From Phytoactinopolyspora alkaliphila (GTDB taxonomy: Bacteria; Actinomycetota; Actinomycetes; Jiangellales; Jiangellaceae): a stretch of DNA of 64,000 bases. The translations under genes were made by a program, and so were the position numbers. The DNA is taken from assembly GCF_010550695.1 (NCBI RefSeq), contig NZ_JAAGOB010000010.1, positions 158,789 through 222,788 of the forward strand, read 5' to 3'. The notes beneath the pieces are model-generated. The model was not told where the DNA came from, made no database searches, and saw only the letters and a list, made by a program, of their open reading frames with translations. Positions 26,030 to 35,619 of this stretch are shown piece after piece (within the stretch, counting starts at the first letter, position 1; each line of letters opens with the position of its first letter).

Positions 26030-28359
26030 CGACGACGAGTCTCGGCCCGGACCTCGTCCGGCATCGCCCGCATGGCCTGGAACACCCCTACGCGACCTCA
26101 CCCGACCAGCGCTGGCCCGTGCTTCCTGAAGCGGGGGAACGGGTCCGCCTGGGCGTCGTCGTCGCGCCTGACGTGACGGCGGTGACCTGCGAGTGGGTCG
26201 AGATGCCGTCCGGGGTCGACGCCAGCCGAACCCAGCCGGCCAGCTCGACCACCCTGATGCTGGCTCCTGCGGTCCGGAATCCGCAGGACACTGCCGCCCT
26301 GGCGGGTGGCGACGGCCATCTCGCGGAGGCGCAGGCGAGCGGGCTGGGCCCCGACGGCGGCTGGGAGGTCCTCACCGACCCGGTGAAGGACGGCACCAGC
26401 TACCGGTACCGCTTCCACGCCGTGCTGGACGACGTCGCCGGTCCGGCGTCGAGCACGGAATGGTTCGAGTTCACGCCCGCCCGGTGGGTTCGTGATGCCG
26501 GAAGCCTCGCCATCGATTCCGGCCGGCTCGTCGACAGCAGCGTGGAATGGCTGGTGGCCGGGGATGACGTGCACCGGGTCCGGTTCGCACTCCGGCTGGA
26601 GCCGGACGAGCACGTCGTGGGCTTCGGGGAGCGGTTCGACGCGGTGGACCAGCGCGGCCGAAGCCTGGACGCCGTCGTCTTCGAGCAGTACAAGTCGCAG
26701 GGGAGGCACGGCCGCACGTATCTGCCGATGCCGTTCGCGCACGTGGTGCCGGAGTCCGGGGCGAGCTGGGGCTTCCACGTACGGACGTCTCGCCGCACCT
26801 GGTTTGACGTGGCGTCGTCGACACCGGAGTTACTCGTCGTCGAAGCCGCTCTCCCAGGACGAGGCGCGGGACAGCTGGATGTCGCAACGTACCGTGGCAC
26901 GCCCACGGAGGTGCTCGCCGCGTTCACCGCCGAGGTGGGTCGTGCGGAGGAGCTGCCGCCGTGGGTGCTGCGGCTCTGGGCATCGGGCAACGAGTGGAAC
27001 ACCCAGCGCATCGTCATGGACAGGATGGACCGGCACCGCGAGCTCGACGTCCCGGTGGGGGTCGTCGTCATCGAGGCGTGGAGCGACGAGGAAGGCATCA
27101 CCATCTTCCGCGACGCGCGGTACGAGGTGAACGCCGACGGTGCCGCGCACGTGGCGGAGGACTTCACCTATCCGCAGGACGGTGCCTGGCCGGACCCGAA
27201 AGCGATGATCGACGAGCTGCACTCCCGCGGGATCAAGGTGCTGCTATGGCAGATCCCGCTGCTGAAGACGCGGCACGACCTCAGCGACGAGGTCAGCGAC
27301 GACGCGCAGGTGATGCGCGACGGCGAAGCCCTGGTGCGCGAGGGACACGCCGTCCTGGAGTCCGATGCCACCCCGTACCACAACCGTGGATGGTGGTTTC
27401 CGCAGGCGCTGATGCCGGATCTGTCGGTGCAGGCCACCCGCGACTGGTGGACGGAGAAGCGGCGCTACCTGGTCCGCGACCTCGACGTCGACGGGTTCAA
27501 GACCGACGGCGGCGAGCACGCGTGGGGCCATGACCTCCGGTACGGGGACGGCAGCCGCGGCGACGAGGGGAACAACCTGTATCCCGTCCACTATGCCCGG
27601 GCGTTCGGCGACCTGCTGCGCTCGGAGGGCAAGGCTCCGGTCACGTTCTCCCGGGCCGGGTTCACCGGCTCGCAGGCGCACGGCATCTTCTGGGCCGGCG
27701 ACGAGGACTCGACCTGGGATGCATACCGCTCGTCGGTCGTCGCAGGCATCACGGCTTCAGCCAGCGGCATCGTCTACTGGGGCTGGGACCTGGCAGGGTT
27801 CTCCGGCGATATCCCGGACCCGGAGCTCTATCTGCGGGCGGCCGGCACGTCGTGCTTCATGCCGATCATGCAGTACCACTCGGAGTTCAACCACCACCGC
27901 CCACCGCTGCGGGACCGCACCCCGTGGAACGTCGCCGAGCGTACCGGCGACGAGCGGGTGATCCCCGTGTTCCGCCGCTTCGCTCACCTGCGGGAGCGGC
28001 TGGTGGACTATCTCGCCGAGCAGGCCCGCGTCGCCATCCGGGACGGCCGCCCGCTGATGCGGGGGCTGTTCTTCGACCATGCCGGGGACCCGATGATCTG
28101 GCAGTACCCGCTCCAGTACCAGCTCGGCGACGCTCTGCTGGTGGTCCCGGTGGTGGAGCCGGGCACCGAGAAGGTGGCGGCGTATCTGCCGGCCGGTGAC
28201 TGGATCGACGTCTGGAGGGGAGTCACGTACGCCGGCGCCACCGAGGTGACGCTGCCCGCGCCCATCGATCAGCCGCCGGTGCTCTGCCGGGCCCAGGACT
28301 GGTCACGTCTGCGCCACGTGTTCGCGCCCGAGGCACGTCAGGCGAGTTCTGTCGCGTAG
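26026..28359 (+). CDS. GH31 alpha-glycosidase (alpha-glucosidase/alpha-xylosidase type)
   Basis: Intracellular family 31 glycosidase of 777 residues. The nucleophile is Asp494 in GFKTDGGEHAWG and the acid/base Asp559 in WAGDEDSTWD; the substrate-pocket strand WGWDLAGFSGDIPDPELY follows. The N-terminal beta-sandwich (about 1-290) and the C-terminal beta domains are as usual for the family. It retains configuration and removes terminal alpha-glucosyl or alpha-xylosyl units from the imported sugar. The ATG overlaps the upstream stop (ATGA). Codon 269 is TTA, rare in this DNA. A GC-rich hairpin about 50 bp behind the stop probably ends the operon. Confidence 0.92.
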   Translation: MTTTSLGPDLVRHRPHGLEHPYATSPDQRWPVLPEAGERVRLGVVVAPDVTAVTCEWVEMPSGVDASRTQPASSTTLMLAPAVRNPQDTAALAGGDGHLAEAQASGLGPDGGWEVLTDPVKDGTSYRYRFHAVLDDVAGPASSTEWFEFTPARWVRDAGSLAIDSGRLVDSSVEWLVAGDDVHRVRFALRLEPDEHVVGFGERFDAVDQRGRSLDAVVFEQYKSQGRHGRTYLPMPFAHVVPESGASWGFHVRTSRRTWFDVASSTPELLVVEAALPGRGAGQLDVATYRGTPTEVLAAFTAEVGRAEELPPWVLRLWASGNEWNTQRIVMDRMDRHRELDVPVGVVVIEAWSDEEGITIFRDARYEVNADGAAHVAEDFTYPQDGAWPDPKAMIDELHSRGIKVLLWQIPLLKTRHDLSDEVSDDAQVMRDGEALVREGHAVLESDATPYHNRGWWFPQALMPDLSVQATRDWWTEKRRYLVRDLDVDGFKTDGGEHAWGHDLRYGDGSRGDEGNNLYPVHYARAFGDLLRSEGKAPVTFSRAGFTGSQAHGIFWAGDEDSTWDAYRSSVVAGITASASGIVYWGWDLAGFSGDIPDPELYLRAAGTSCFMPIMQYHSEFNHHRPPLRDRTPWNVAERTGDERVIPVFRRFAHLRERLVDYLAEQARVAIRDGRPLMRGLFFDHAGDPMIWQYPLQYQLGDALLVVPVVEPGTEKVAAYLPAGDWIDVWRGVTYAGATEVTLPAPIDQPPVLCRAQDWSRLRHVFAPEARQASSVA

Positions 28360-28406
28360 TAGTTCGTCGGTAGCGGATCCGCTCCGGGTCCGCCACCAGC
28401 CGTCAC

Positions 28407-28443
28407 CGGCCGCGGCCTGCGGACATGGGGAGGGCCGCGGCCG
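28407..28443 (+). terminator. Probable terminator of the sugar operon
   Basis: Inverted repeat of 11-bp GC-only arms, CGGCCGCGGCC (28407-28417) and GGCCGCGGCCG (28433-28443), separated by 15 nt, about 50 bp behind the GH31 stop. No T-tract. The remaining ~155 bp to the next small gene show nothing recognisable. Confidence 0.6.
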
Positions 28444-28600
28444 TCCGATACAGGCCGTTCGGCGGACGAGATGAACCAATCGGACGTTGTCCGGCGGTGC
28501 GCACGCAGGGTTGAGTGGTGCTGGCATCGGGTAACCCGACGAGTGGGTCGGGTCGGCGGCCTGCTCGATGCCCCTGGATCGACACACCGGAGACGCCGAA

Positions 28601-28828
28601 ATGAGCAAAACGCTACTGCCTGCTCAGGCACATGCGGCGGCTGCGCAGCTTGAGGACGCGCTGAGCACGTGGGGGGCCCGCGAGGCAGGCAGCCACCATC
28701 CGCACACCAGGGCGGCCGGGGAGCAGGCGATCGCTCTGTGTGGAGAGCTCATCGTCCAGTTCCAGCTGTTGCGGGACAGCTTGGTTGCGGAACTCGGTGC
28801 GTACGACGACGAGGTCCGCCGCGGATAG
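28601..28828 (+). CDS. Small hypothetical protein
   Basis: A possible 75-residue protein, rich in alanine and predicted mainly helical (for example AHAAAAQLEDALSTWGAREA and GEQAIALCGELIVQFQLLRD). GGAG lies ten bases before the ATG. No family is recognised and there is no signal peptide or membrane segment. It stands alone between the sugar operon and manA, followed by a complex inverted repeat. The reading frame has third-position GC bias like its neighbours, but the short length keeps confidence moderate. Confidence 0.5.
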   Translation: MSKTLLPAQAHAAAAQLEDALSTWGAREAGSHHPHTRAAGEQAIALCGELIVQFQLLRDSLVAELGAYDDEVRRG

Positions 28829-28841
28829 GGGCCAGAGCCGT

Positions 28842-28970
28842 CGTCCTGACGCCCTTGTGCCGTCCTGACTCCGATCTGTCGTCCTGACCCCCGTGAGTCG
28901 CGCCAAGAACGCCTTCTGGCAGTTTTTGCGCGACGAGAGGGTGTCAGGACGACCGAAATGCGTCAGGACG
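28842..28970. repeat. Complex inverted repeat with flanking CGTCCTGAC boxes
   Basis: A central hairpin pairs GTCGCGCCAAGAAC (28897-28910) with GTTTTTGCGCGAC (28922-28934). On the left are three copies of CGTCCTGAC (28842, 28861, 28880) and on the right two inverted copies GTCAGGACG (28943, 28962). The whole structure spans the gap between the small hypothetical gene and manA. It is unrelated in sequence to the other two palindrome families. Confidence 0.75.
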
Positions 28971-29014
28971 GCTGACCGAAGTCCCGACTGCTGGGCCGAG
29001 TAAAGTGGCGGCTC

Positions 29015-30214
29015 GTGGCGGTCCTTCTCGAGAATCCGATCCGGTCCTATGCGTGGGGGTCTCCCACCGTCCTCCCGGAGCTGCTGGGACACGAGCCCAG
29101 CGGCGAGCCGCAGGCCGAGCTGTGGATCGGTGCGCACCCGGGATCGCCGTCGTTCGTCGCCGGAGCCGGAAGAAGCCTGCCGGAGTACCTCGCCGCCGAC
29201 GCCGCCGCGACGCTCGGGCCTGAGGTGACGGCGCGCTTCGGCGTGGTGCTGCCGTACCTGCTCAAGATCCTGGCCATCGACCGTCCGTTATCGATCCAGG
29301 CGCATCCCACCATCGAGCAGGCCGAGCAGGGGTACGCGGCCGAGGACGCGGCGGGCGTCGCCCTCGATTCGCCGAAGCGTTCCTACCGGGACCGCAACCA
29401 CAAGCCCGAGATGGTGGTGGCGCTGACCGACTTCGAGGCGCTCATCGGCTTCCGGGATGCGCAGGAGCTGGCCCGGACGTTCGAGGAGACCGCGCCCGAG
29501 CTGTTCGCCGACACGGTGGTCATTCTGCGCGGAGCGGACGGGCTGCGAGAGCTGGTGCATGCCTGGCTGGCGTTGCCGGAGCCGGAGGTGAACCGCCTGG
29601 TCCACGCGGTGACCCAGGTGGCACGGGCCAACCGCGGTCGCGACCCGTTCGCCGTGGTGGCCCGGCTCGCCGACGAGTACCCGGGAGATCGAGGCCTGCT
29701 TCTCGCGCTGCTGATGATCCGGGTGCCGCTGCGGCCGGGCGAGGCGGCGTTCGTGGGCGCCGGCGTGCCGCACGCCTACCTGTCGGGTGTCGCGGTGGAG
29801 CCCCAGGCCAGCTCGGACAACACGCTGCGTGCGGGTCTGACGCCCAAGCACGTCGACACCGTTGAGGTGGCGCGCGTCCTGCGCTACGAGCCACGCGGCG
29901 GACTGGTGGTCCGGCCGCGCCAATGCGGTCCTGGCGAGTACGTCTACCCCGTGGGTGGTCTTGAGGAGTTCCGGATCTGCCGGCTGGAGCTCAGCGACGA
30001 CGAGATCGTGCCCACCGGGGAGGGCCCGCGCCTGATGCTCGTCGTCGATGGCCATGCCCGCGTCCGGGCTGGTGCCTACCGGGCGGCGTGCGAAGCGGCG
30101 GAGCCGGTGGAGCTGGCCCAGGGCCGAGCCGCGTTCATCCCCGCCGCCGAGCGAGTCACCGCGATCTCGGGTGCCGGTACCGCGTTCACGGTCACGCCGA
30201 ACATCACCCGCTAG
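29015..30214 (+). CDS. manA: Mannose-6-phosphate isomerase, class I
   Basis: Zinc enzyme of 399 residues interconverting fructose 6-phosphate and mannose 6-phosphate, feeding GDP-mannose synthesis with the manB product. Zinc ligands Gln95 and His97 are in LSIQAHPT; a Glu ligand is in HKPEM (about residue 130); the fourth is in GVPHAYLSG. The N terminus ENPIRSYAWGSP is characteristic. The GTG start gives the standard N terminus. In many actinobacteria manA sits next to manB; here about 9 kb separate them. Codon 92 is TTA, as in manB and the GH31 gene. Confidence 0.95.
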   Translation: MAVLLENPIRSYAWGSPTVLPELLGHEPSGEPQAELWIGAHPGSPSFVAGAGRSLPEYLAADAAATLGPEVTARFGVVLPYLLKILAIDRPLSIQAHPTIEQAEQGYAAEDAAGVALDSPKRSYRDRNHKPEMVVALTDFEALIGFRDAQELARTFEETAPELFADTVVILRGADGLRELVHAWLALPEPEVNRLVHAVTQVARANRGRDPFAVVARLADEYPGDRGLLLALLMIRVPLRPGEAAFVGAGVPHAYLSGVAVEPQASSDNTLRAGLTPKHVDTVEVARVLRYEPRGGLVVRPRQCGPGEYVYPVGGLEEFRICRLELSDDEIVPTGEGPRLMLVVDGHARVRAGAYRAACEAAEPVELAQGRAAFIPAAERVTAISGAGTAFTVTPNITR

Positions 30215-30285
30215 CGTCCCGCGCCGGCTGCGTGGCGGGGCCAGGTAAGCCCAGTCCCGGGCAGTGGGGATGGGGCCAGGCCGGA

Positions 30286-31317
30286 TCAGGCCGGGGGAAC
30301 GAAGCCGCCCCCGGTCCGCGGCTGCTCGTCGTGGTGCGAAGGCTCCGGCGAGCCGCCGTCCGACGGCTCGGGTCGCGTCTGCGCAGCCGAGTGCGTGGAA
30401 CTTTCCGGCGTGGCCCAAGCCCCGGAACTCGCCGGTGGTGCCCAGGCCCCGGAACTCGGTGCCGTCTGCCGCTCAGGACCGGGCGACGTCTGCGCACCGG
30501 GATCCGGCTGTGCGTCCGGCGTGCTGGGCTGCGGCGAACTGGGCTGCGCGTTCGGCGGCTGTGTCCCGCCTCGGTGACCGGCGAGCCGCACCGATTCGCG
30601 CCGGCCCCGCTCGTGGAGCACCGCGGCGAGGTACTGCCAGGGCGGCACACCGTGCGGAGGAGGCGGGCTGACCACCGACGCGACCTGTGCCGCGAGCCTG
30701 GCGCCCAGATCATCGCGCACCTGCGGCGAGAGCTGGCCCGACCGGGACAGGTAATTGCGAGCGGCCAGAGCGAGATCGTTCGGCAGCTGGGAGAGCTCCA
30801 GCGTGGTGGCCCAGCCGGCCAGTTGCGGGTGCACCGGGGGCAGGCCAGGTGATACGGGTATCCGTTCCCGGATCACGACCGTGCCCGCCAGAACGTCGCC
30901 GATCCTCTTGCCCCGCTCGTTGAGCAACGAGCAGAAGATGGCGCCGACCCCGGACGTGATCACGAAGTCGGCGAACACGCCGCTCAGCGCGCGCACGAGC
31001 GAGTGCCGGGCCCGGATCGGCCCGCCGTCGTCGCGGACTACGCGCAGGCCGAGAGCCAGCTTCCCGAGCGAGCGTCCCCGGGTGAGGGTTTCGATGGTGG
31101 CCGGAACCGCGACCAGCAGGGCTATGGTGGCGGCGAGGCCGAGGGCGGTGGCCAGGGCGGTGTCCACCGCCGGCACGATGTTGGCCACCAGGGTGTAGAT
31201 GCCGAGCGCGCACGCGGCGTAGACGACGAGGTCGATGCCGATCGCCAGCGCCCGGGAGGGGAGCTTGGCCAGACGTAGCTCGAGCGGGACGGCCTCTCCG
31301 GTGACGACGTCGCTCAT
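30286..31317 (-). CDS. RDD-family membrane protein with proline/serine-rich tail
   Basis: A 343-residue membrane protein. The RDD domain covers about residues 10-150 with three hydrophobic segments (LAIGIDLVVYAACALGIYTL, then two more) and the family signature region RGRSLGKLALGLRVVRDDG. The C-terminal ~110 residues are low-complexity, rich in Pro, Ser and Gln, with repeated SSGAWA units. Function is unknown; RDD proteins have been linked to ion transport. It is divergent from the SpoIIM-like gene with a 146-bp gap. This pair next to the DUF58/MoxR genes is a widespread actinobacterial arrangement. Confidence 0.87.
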   Translation of the reverse strand: MSDVVTGEAVPLELRLAKLPSRALAIGIDLVVYAACALGIYTLVANIVPAVDTALATALGLAATIALLVAVPATIETLTRGRSLGKLALGLRVVRDDGGPIRARHSLVRALSGVFADFVITSGVGAIFCSLLNERGKRIGDVLAGTVVIRERIPVSPGLPPVHPQLAGWATTLELSQLPNDLALAARNYLSRSGQLSPQVRDDLGARLAAQVASVVSPPPPHGVPPWQYLAAVLHERGRRESVRLAGHRGGTQPPNAQPSSPQPSTPDAQPDPGAQTSPGPERQTAPSSGAWAPPASSGAWATPESSTHSAAQTRPEPSDGGSPEPSHHDEQPRTGGGFVPPA

Positions 31318-31463
31318 GGTGTCCAGTCTCCCCCATCCGCCTCCGGTGCCGGAACGCGGTTGACGGTCGCCGCAGCGCACGAACATCCGAGGGGGATTGG
31401 TAGCGTCAGTGGGGTAGTGATCGCCTCACCATCGCCCAGCACTCCGGCACCGGAAGGAACTCT

Positions 31464-32465
31464 GTGGACGTCGACGCCTTCATCGCCGCACACCAAGGCG
31501 AGTGGGACCGGCTGGCCGCACTGGTCCGCAGACGCGGGCGCCTGACCGGCCCGGAGGCGGACGAGCTGGTCAGCCTCTACCGGCGGGTGTCCACGCATCT
31601 GGCCATCGCACGTTCCTCGGCGCCCGACCCGGTGCTGCTCGGCAAGCTGTCCGGCCTCGTGGCCCGGGCCCGGACGGCCGTCGCGGGCACCCGTGATCCA
31701 GGCTGGAACGACGTCCTGAACTTCCTCACGGTCCGTTTCCCGGCCGCGGTCTACCGAAACCGGTACTGGTGGGTCACTGTCGCGGCGGTGTCCGTCGTCG
31801 TCTCCGTGGCGATCGCCTGGTGGGTGGCGGCCAATCCCGACGTCCAGGCGACCATCGGAGCCCCGGAGGAGATCCGCCAGCTCGTCGAAGAGGACTTTGA
31901 GGACTATTACTCGGCGAATCCGGCCGGTTCGTTCGCCGCCCAGGTGTGGATCAACAATGCCTGGGTCGCGGCGGGCTGCCTGATCCTGGGCGTCTTCCTC
32001 GGGTTGCCGGTGATCTACATCCTGGCCATGAACATCGTGAACGTCGCCGTGTCCGCCGGGCTGATGGCCTCCGCCGGGCGGCTGGACGTGTTCTTCGGCC
32101 TGATCACCCCGCACGGTCTGCTGGAACTCACCGCGGTCTTCGTCGCGGCAGGCGCGGGACTCCGGCTCGGGTGGACGGTGATCGACCCGGGTCCGATGAA
32201 GCGTACCGACGCGCTGGCCGAGGCGGGCCGGTCGGCAGCCGGCCTGGCGGTCGGGTTGCTGGGCGTCCTGCTGATCTCCGGCGTCATCGAGGGGTTCGTC
32301 ACTCCGTCGGGGTTGCCCACGTGGGCCCGGATCGGGATCGGCGTCGCGGCCGAGGTCCTGTTCATCGCCTACGTCTGGGTCTACGGGCGCCGCGCTGTCG
32401 CCGCAGGAGAGGTGGGCGACCTCGACCGCGCCATCCGGGGCGACGCCCTGCCTGCCTCCGCCTAA
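31464..32465 (+). CDS. Stage II sporulation protein M-like (SpoIIM/DUF95) membrane protein
   Basis: Membrane protein of 333 residues. A soluble helical N-terminal region (about 1-95) precedes about six membrane segments; the SpoIIM-like part includes FAAQVWINNAWVAAGCLILG and ITPHGLLELTAVFVAAGAGL, whose HGxxE motif is typical of the family. In Bacillus SpoIIM takes part in septal peptidoglycan hydrolysis during engulfment, but actinobacterial homologues occur in species without endospores and their role is unknown. GTG start with GGAAGGAAC upstream. Divergent from the RDD gene and convergent with a small unknown gene. Confidence 0.88.
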   Translation: MDVDAFIAAHQGEWDRLAALVRRRGRLTGPEADELVSLYRRVSTHLAIARSSAPDPVLLGKLSGLVARARTAVAGTRDPGWNDVLNFLTVRFPAAVYRNRYWWVTVAAVSVVVSVAIAWWVAANPDVQATIGAPEEIRQLVEEDFEDYYSANPAGSFAAQVWINNAWVAAGCLILGVFLGLPVIYILAMNIVNVAVSAGLMASAGRLDVFFGLITPHGLLELTAVFVAAGAGLRLGWTVIDPGPMKRTDALAEAGRSAAGLAVGLLGVLLISGVIEGFVTPSGLPTWARIGIGVAAEVLFIAYVWVYGRRAVAAGEVGDLDRAIRGDALPASA

Positions 32466-32497
32466 GTCCCCACCCCAGATCTGCGACGAATCCACAC

Positions 32498-32701
32498 TCA
32501 ATAACGAGCCAAGGTCCTTCGGCTCACGTCAACTCGATGTGTGTTCACCAGCTCGCTGATGCTGTCCTCGTCGACATCGGTCTCGAAGACCGAATGGCCG
32601 CTGTCGCTGAGGACTTCGACATCGACCCCCTCGGCCGGACGACTGATCGAGACGATCTGCCCGAACTCATCGTGGACGATGAATACGCGTTTCGTTGCCA
32701 T
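32498..32701 (-). CDS. Small protein of unknown function
   Basis: A 67-residue protein, not recognised. It begins MATKRVFIVHDEFGQIVSIS and is acidic in the middle (ETDVDEDSISELVNTH); the pattern suggests a small beta-hairpin plus helix. The ribosome binding site GGGGAAGAC is good. It lies 49 bp behind another small unknown gene on the same strand and probably shares its transcript. Base composition is less GC-rich than the flanking island. A role tied to its partner is likely but cannot be named. Confidence 0.6.
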   Translation of the reverse strand: MATKRVFIVHDEFGQIVSISRPAEGVDVEVLSDSGHSVFETDVDEDSISELVNTHRVDVSRRTLARY

Positions 32702-32750
32702 GTCTTCCCCACCGATCATGTAGGCACGCGAACTGCTACGGTGCAGGACA

Positions 32751-33029
32751 CTAGAGCGACTCGACCTGCGCGATGAGATGCACGTTGCAGCTGTTGAATG
32801 GAGCGTTGTTCTTGATGTAGACCTTCTGAGCGAACGTGCCATTCACGTGCTGGAAGTGCTCGCCCTGAGTGAGGGTGGCGTGCGCCTTGGGATACAGAAC
32901 CCCAGGTCCGGACCCTGGAAATACAACGATGCTGTAGGTCACGGCCTCACGACTGGTCCACCCATGGACAAACCAGGAGTGGCTTCCGTTAGCCGCGATG
33001 GTGACCCACCCGATGTCTCTGACAGCCAT
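32751..33029 (-). CDS. Small beta-rich protein of unknown function
   Basis: A 92-residue protein, not recognised. It alternates hydrophobic and polar residues as in a beta-sandwich (AANGSHSWFVHGWTSREAVT; KVYIKNNAPFNSCNVHLIAQ), with many aromatic residues and a single cysteine, and has no signal peptide. GGGGAGG precedes the ATG. Its composition is lower in GC than the neighbours. It is followed by the 67-residue protein and flanked upstream by a long palindromic repeat, an arrangement consistent with a small acquired cassette. Carbohydrate binding or a structural/sealing role would only be guesses. Confidence 0.65.
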   Translation of the reverse strand: MAVRDIGWVTIAANGSHSWFVHGWTSREAVTYSIVVFPGSGPGVLYPKAHATLTQGEHFQHVNGTFAQKVYIKNNAPFNSCNVHLIAQVESL

Positions 33030-33232
33030 GCTCGCTCGCCTCCCCGCCCCGGTTCTGGCGTTACCCGGATAGCCGCGTCGGGCCCAAGGATGCTTATGAG
33101 TTATCGAGCGTCACCGCGTGAACGACATCCCCCCGGACCCCTCACCCTGAATGATCCGCCTGCCAAGGGAGTCCGTCAATACATTTGGTCCGCCACCTTG
33201 ACTCCGTCGCCAGCTGCAGCGCACCCCGCAGC
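33030..33232. other. Upstream region of the small two-gene cassette
   Basis: About 200 bp with no gene recognised. It must contain the minus-strand promoter of the small unknown genes. The palindromic repeat follows, so the whole gene-free stretch is 312 bp (33030-33341). Confidence 0.4.
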
Positions 33233-33338
33233 CCCGCCCCTAAATGATCATGTAAACCATGTCTTCTCGTGCTTCACCATGCCTGCAGACCTGGTGATGC
33301 ACGAGAAAACATGGTTTACATGATCATTTAGGGGCGGG
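33233..33338. repeat. Palindromic repeat family 2, copy B (47-bp arms)
   Basis: Arms 33233-33279 and 33292-33338 pair with two mismatches around the same 12-nt centre TGCCTGCAGACC as in copy A at 15665. The outermost bases CCCGCCCC / GGGGCGGG extend the stem beyond that of copy A. It begins 3 bp behind the stop of the DUF58 gene (minus strand). Confidence 0.9.
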
Positions 33339-33341
33339 CGG

Positions 33342-34654
33342 TCAGAGGCGGCCTGCGGCCTTGAGGTCGAGGTAGGCGTCGGCGACGGCGGGCGGGAACG
33401 CCTCCGGCGAGGCGTCGACGATGTGCGCGCCCCGGCGCCGCAGGTGCTCGGCAACCTGATCGCGGCCCAGCCGGTCGTGCTCGGCCGCGGCGGCTGCGTA
33501 GACGGCGGCGGCGTCGCCTCGGCCGCCGGCAAGCTCGGCCACACGGGGGTCGGCGACCGACGCCACGAGCACGGTGTGGCGTCCGCTGAGCGCGCCCACC
33601 ACGGGGAGTAGCCCGTGCTCCACGGTTCCGGAGTCGATACCGGTGATGATCACGACGAAGGCGTGCCGCCCGGCTCGGGTCCGGACCTCCGCGGCGAGAC
33701 CCTGATGGTCCGTTTCGAGGAGCTCGGGCTCGATCGTGGCCAGTGCGTTGACCATCCGTGGCAGCACCTCGGCGGCGGCCGGGCGTTCCACCGCGGCCCG
33801 GACCCGCCGGTCGTAGGCGAGCAGCTCCACTCGGTCGCCGGCCCTCGCCGCCAGCGCACCGAGCAGGAGCGCGGCGTCCATGGCGGCGTCCAGGCGAGGA
33901 GCGTGCCGCTCGCCGTCGAGGCTTCCCACCCGGCTCGCGGAGGTGCGCCCCGTATCGAGCACGATCAGCACGTGCCGGTCACGCTCGGGACGCCAGGTGC
34001 GTACGACGACGTCCCCACGGCGCGCGGTGGCGCGCCAGTCGATGGAGCGGGTGTCGTCGCCGACGACGTACTCACGCAGCGAGTCGAACTCCGTTCCGGC
34101 GCCACGGATCTGCACGGCGGACCGGCCGTCCAGCTCGCGCAGCCGGGCCAGCCGGGACGGCAAGTGCCTGCGGGAATGGAACGGTGGGAGGACGCGTACG
34201 GTCCACGGCACGGCGTGCGAGCCCTGCCGGCCGGCCAGGCCCAGCGGGCCCATGGAGCGCACCGTCACCCGGTCGGCGCTCCGGTCGCCCCGGCGCGTCG
34301 GTGTCAGGCTCAGCGTGTGGGTGCGCTGCTCGCCGCCGGGGACGTCGAGCGAGAACCGGTCCGTCGCCAGTCCCGCGGACGGCGGCCACGCGTCGCGCAG
34401 GCGTCCCCGCAGCCGGCGCCGGCCGTCGTTCTGGATGGTCAGGGAGACGGTGACGCTCTGCCCGAGCCGCACGCTGGTGTCGCCGGCGCGGCTGAACCGC
34501 AGCGGCCTGACGGCGGCGGCCAGCGCTGCGTCGGTGACGGCCAGCACCGCGAGCACCAGGGTCGCGGTCAGGACTCCGGTGGCCGACGGCGCGACGACGC
34601 CGACGACGACCGCGGCGATCACGGCCAGCAGGGCGAGCCGTCCGGACAGCACCA

Positions 34655-34655
<1 letters not shown>
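33342..34655 (-). CDS. DUF58 domain protein
   Basis: A 437-residue membrane-anchored protein. Two hydrophobic segments near the N terminus (about 5-55) are followed by a beta domain and the DUF58 core, EYVVGDDTRSIDWRATARRG, then a von Willebrand A-like region containing VLIVLDTGRTS. The family is almost always encoded beside MoxR ATPases, as here, and is thought to be a partner or target in a chaperone-like, envelope-related system. The ATG at 34655 overlaps the MoxR stop (TAATG). Last gene of the five-gene minus-strand operon; a long palindrome lies right behind its stop. Confidence 0.92.
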
Positions 34656-35617
<962 letters not shown>

Positions 35618-35619
35618 GG

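Noticed and set aside
33248-33544. Short minus-strand protein ending in NDHVNHVFSC...HEKTWFT, also seen near 15670
   Set aside because: The similarity at both places comes only from the palindromic repeat being translated; there is no ribosome binding site and no separate conservation.
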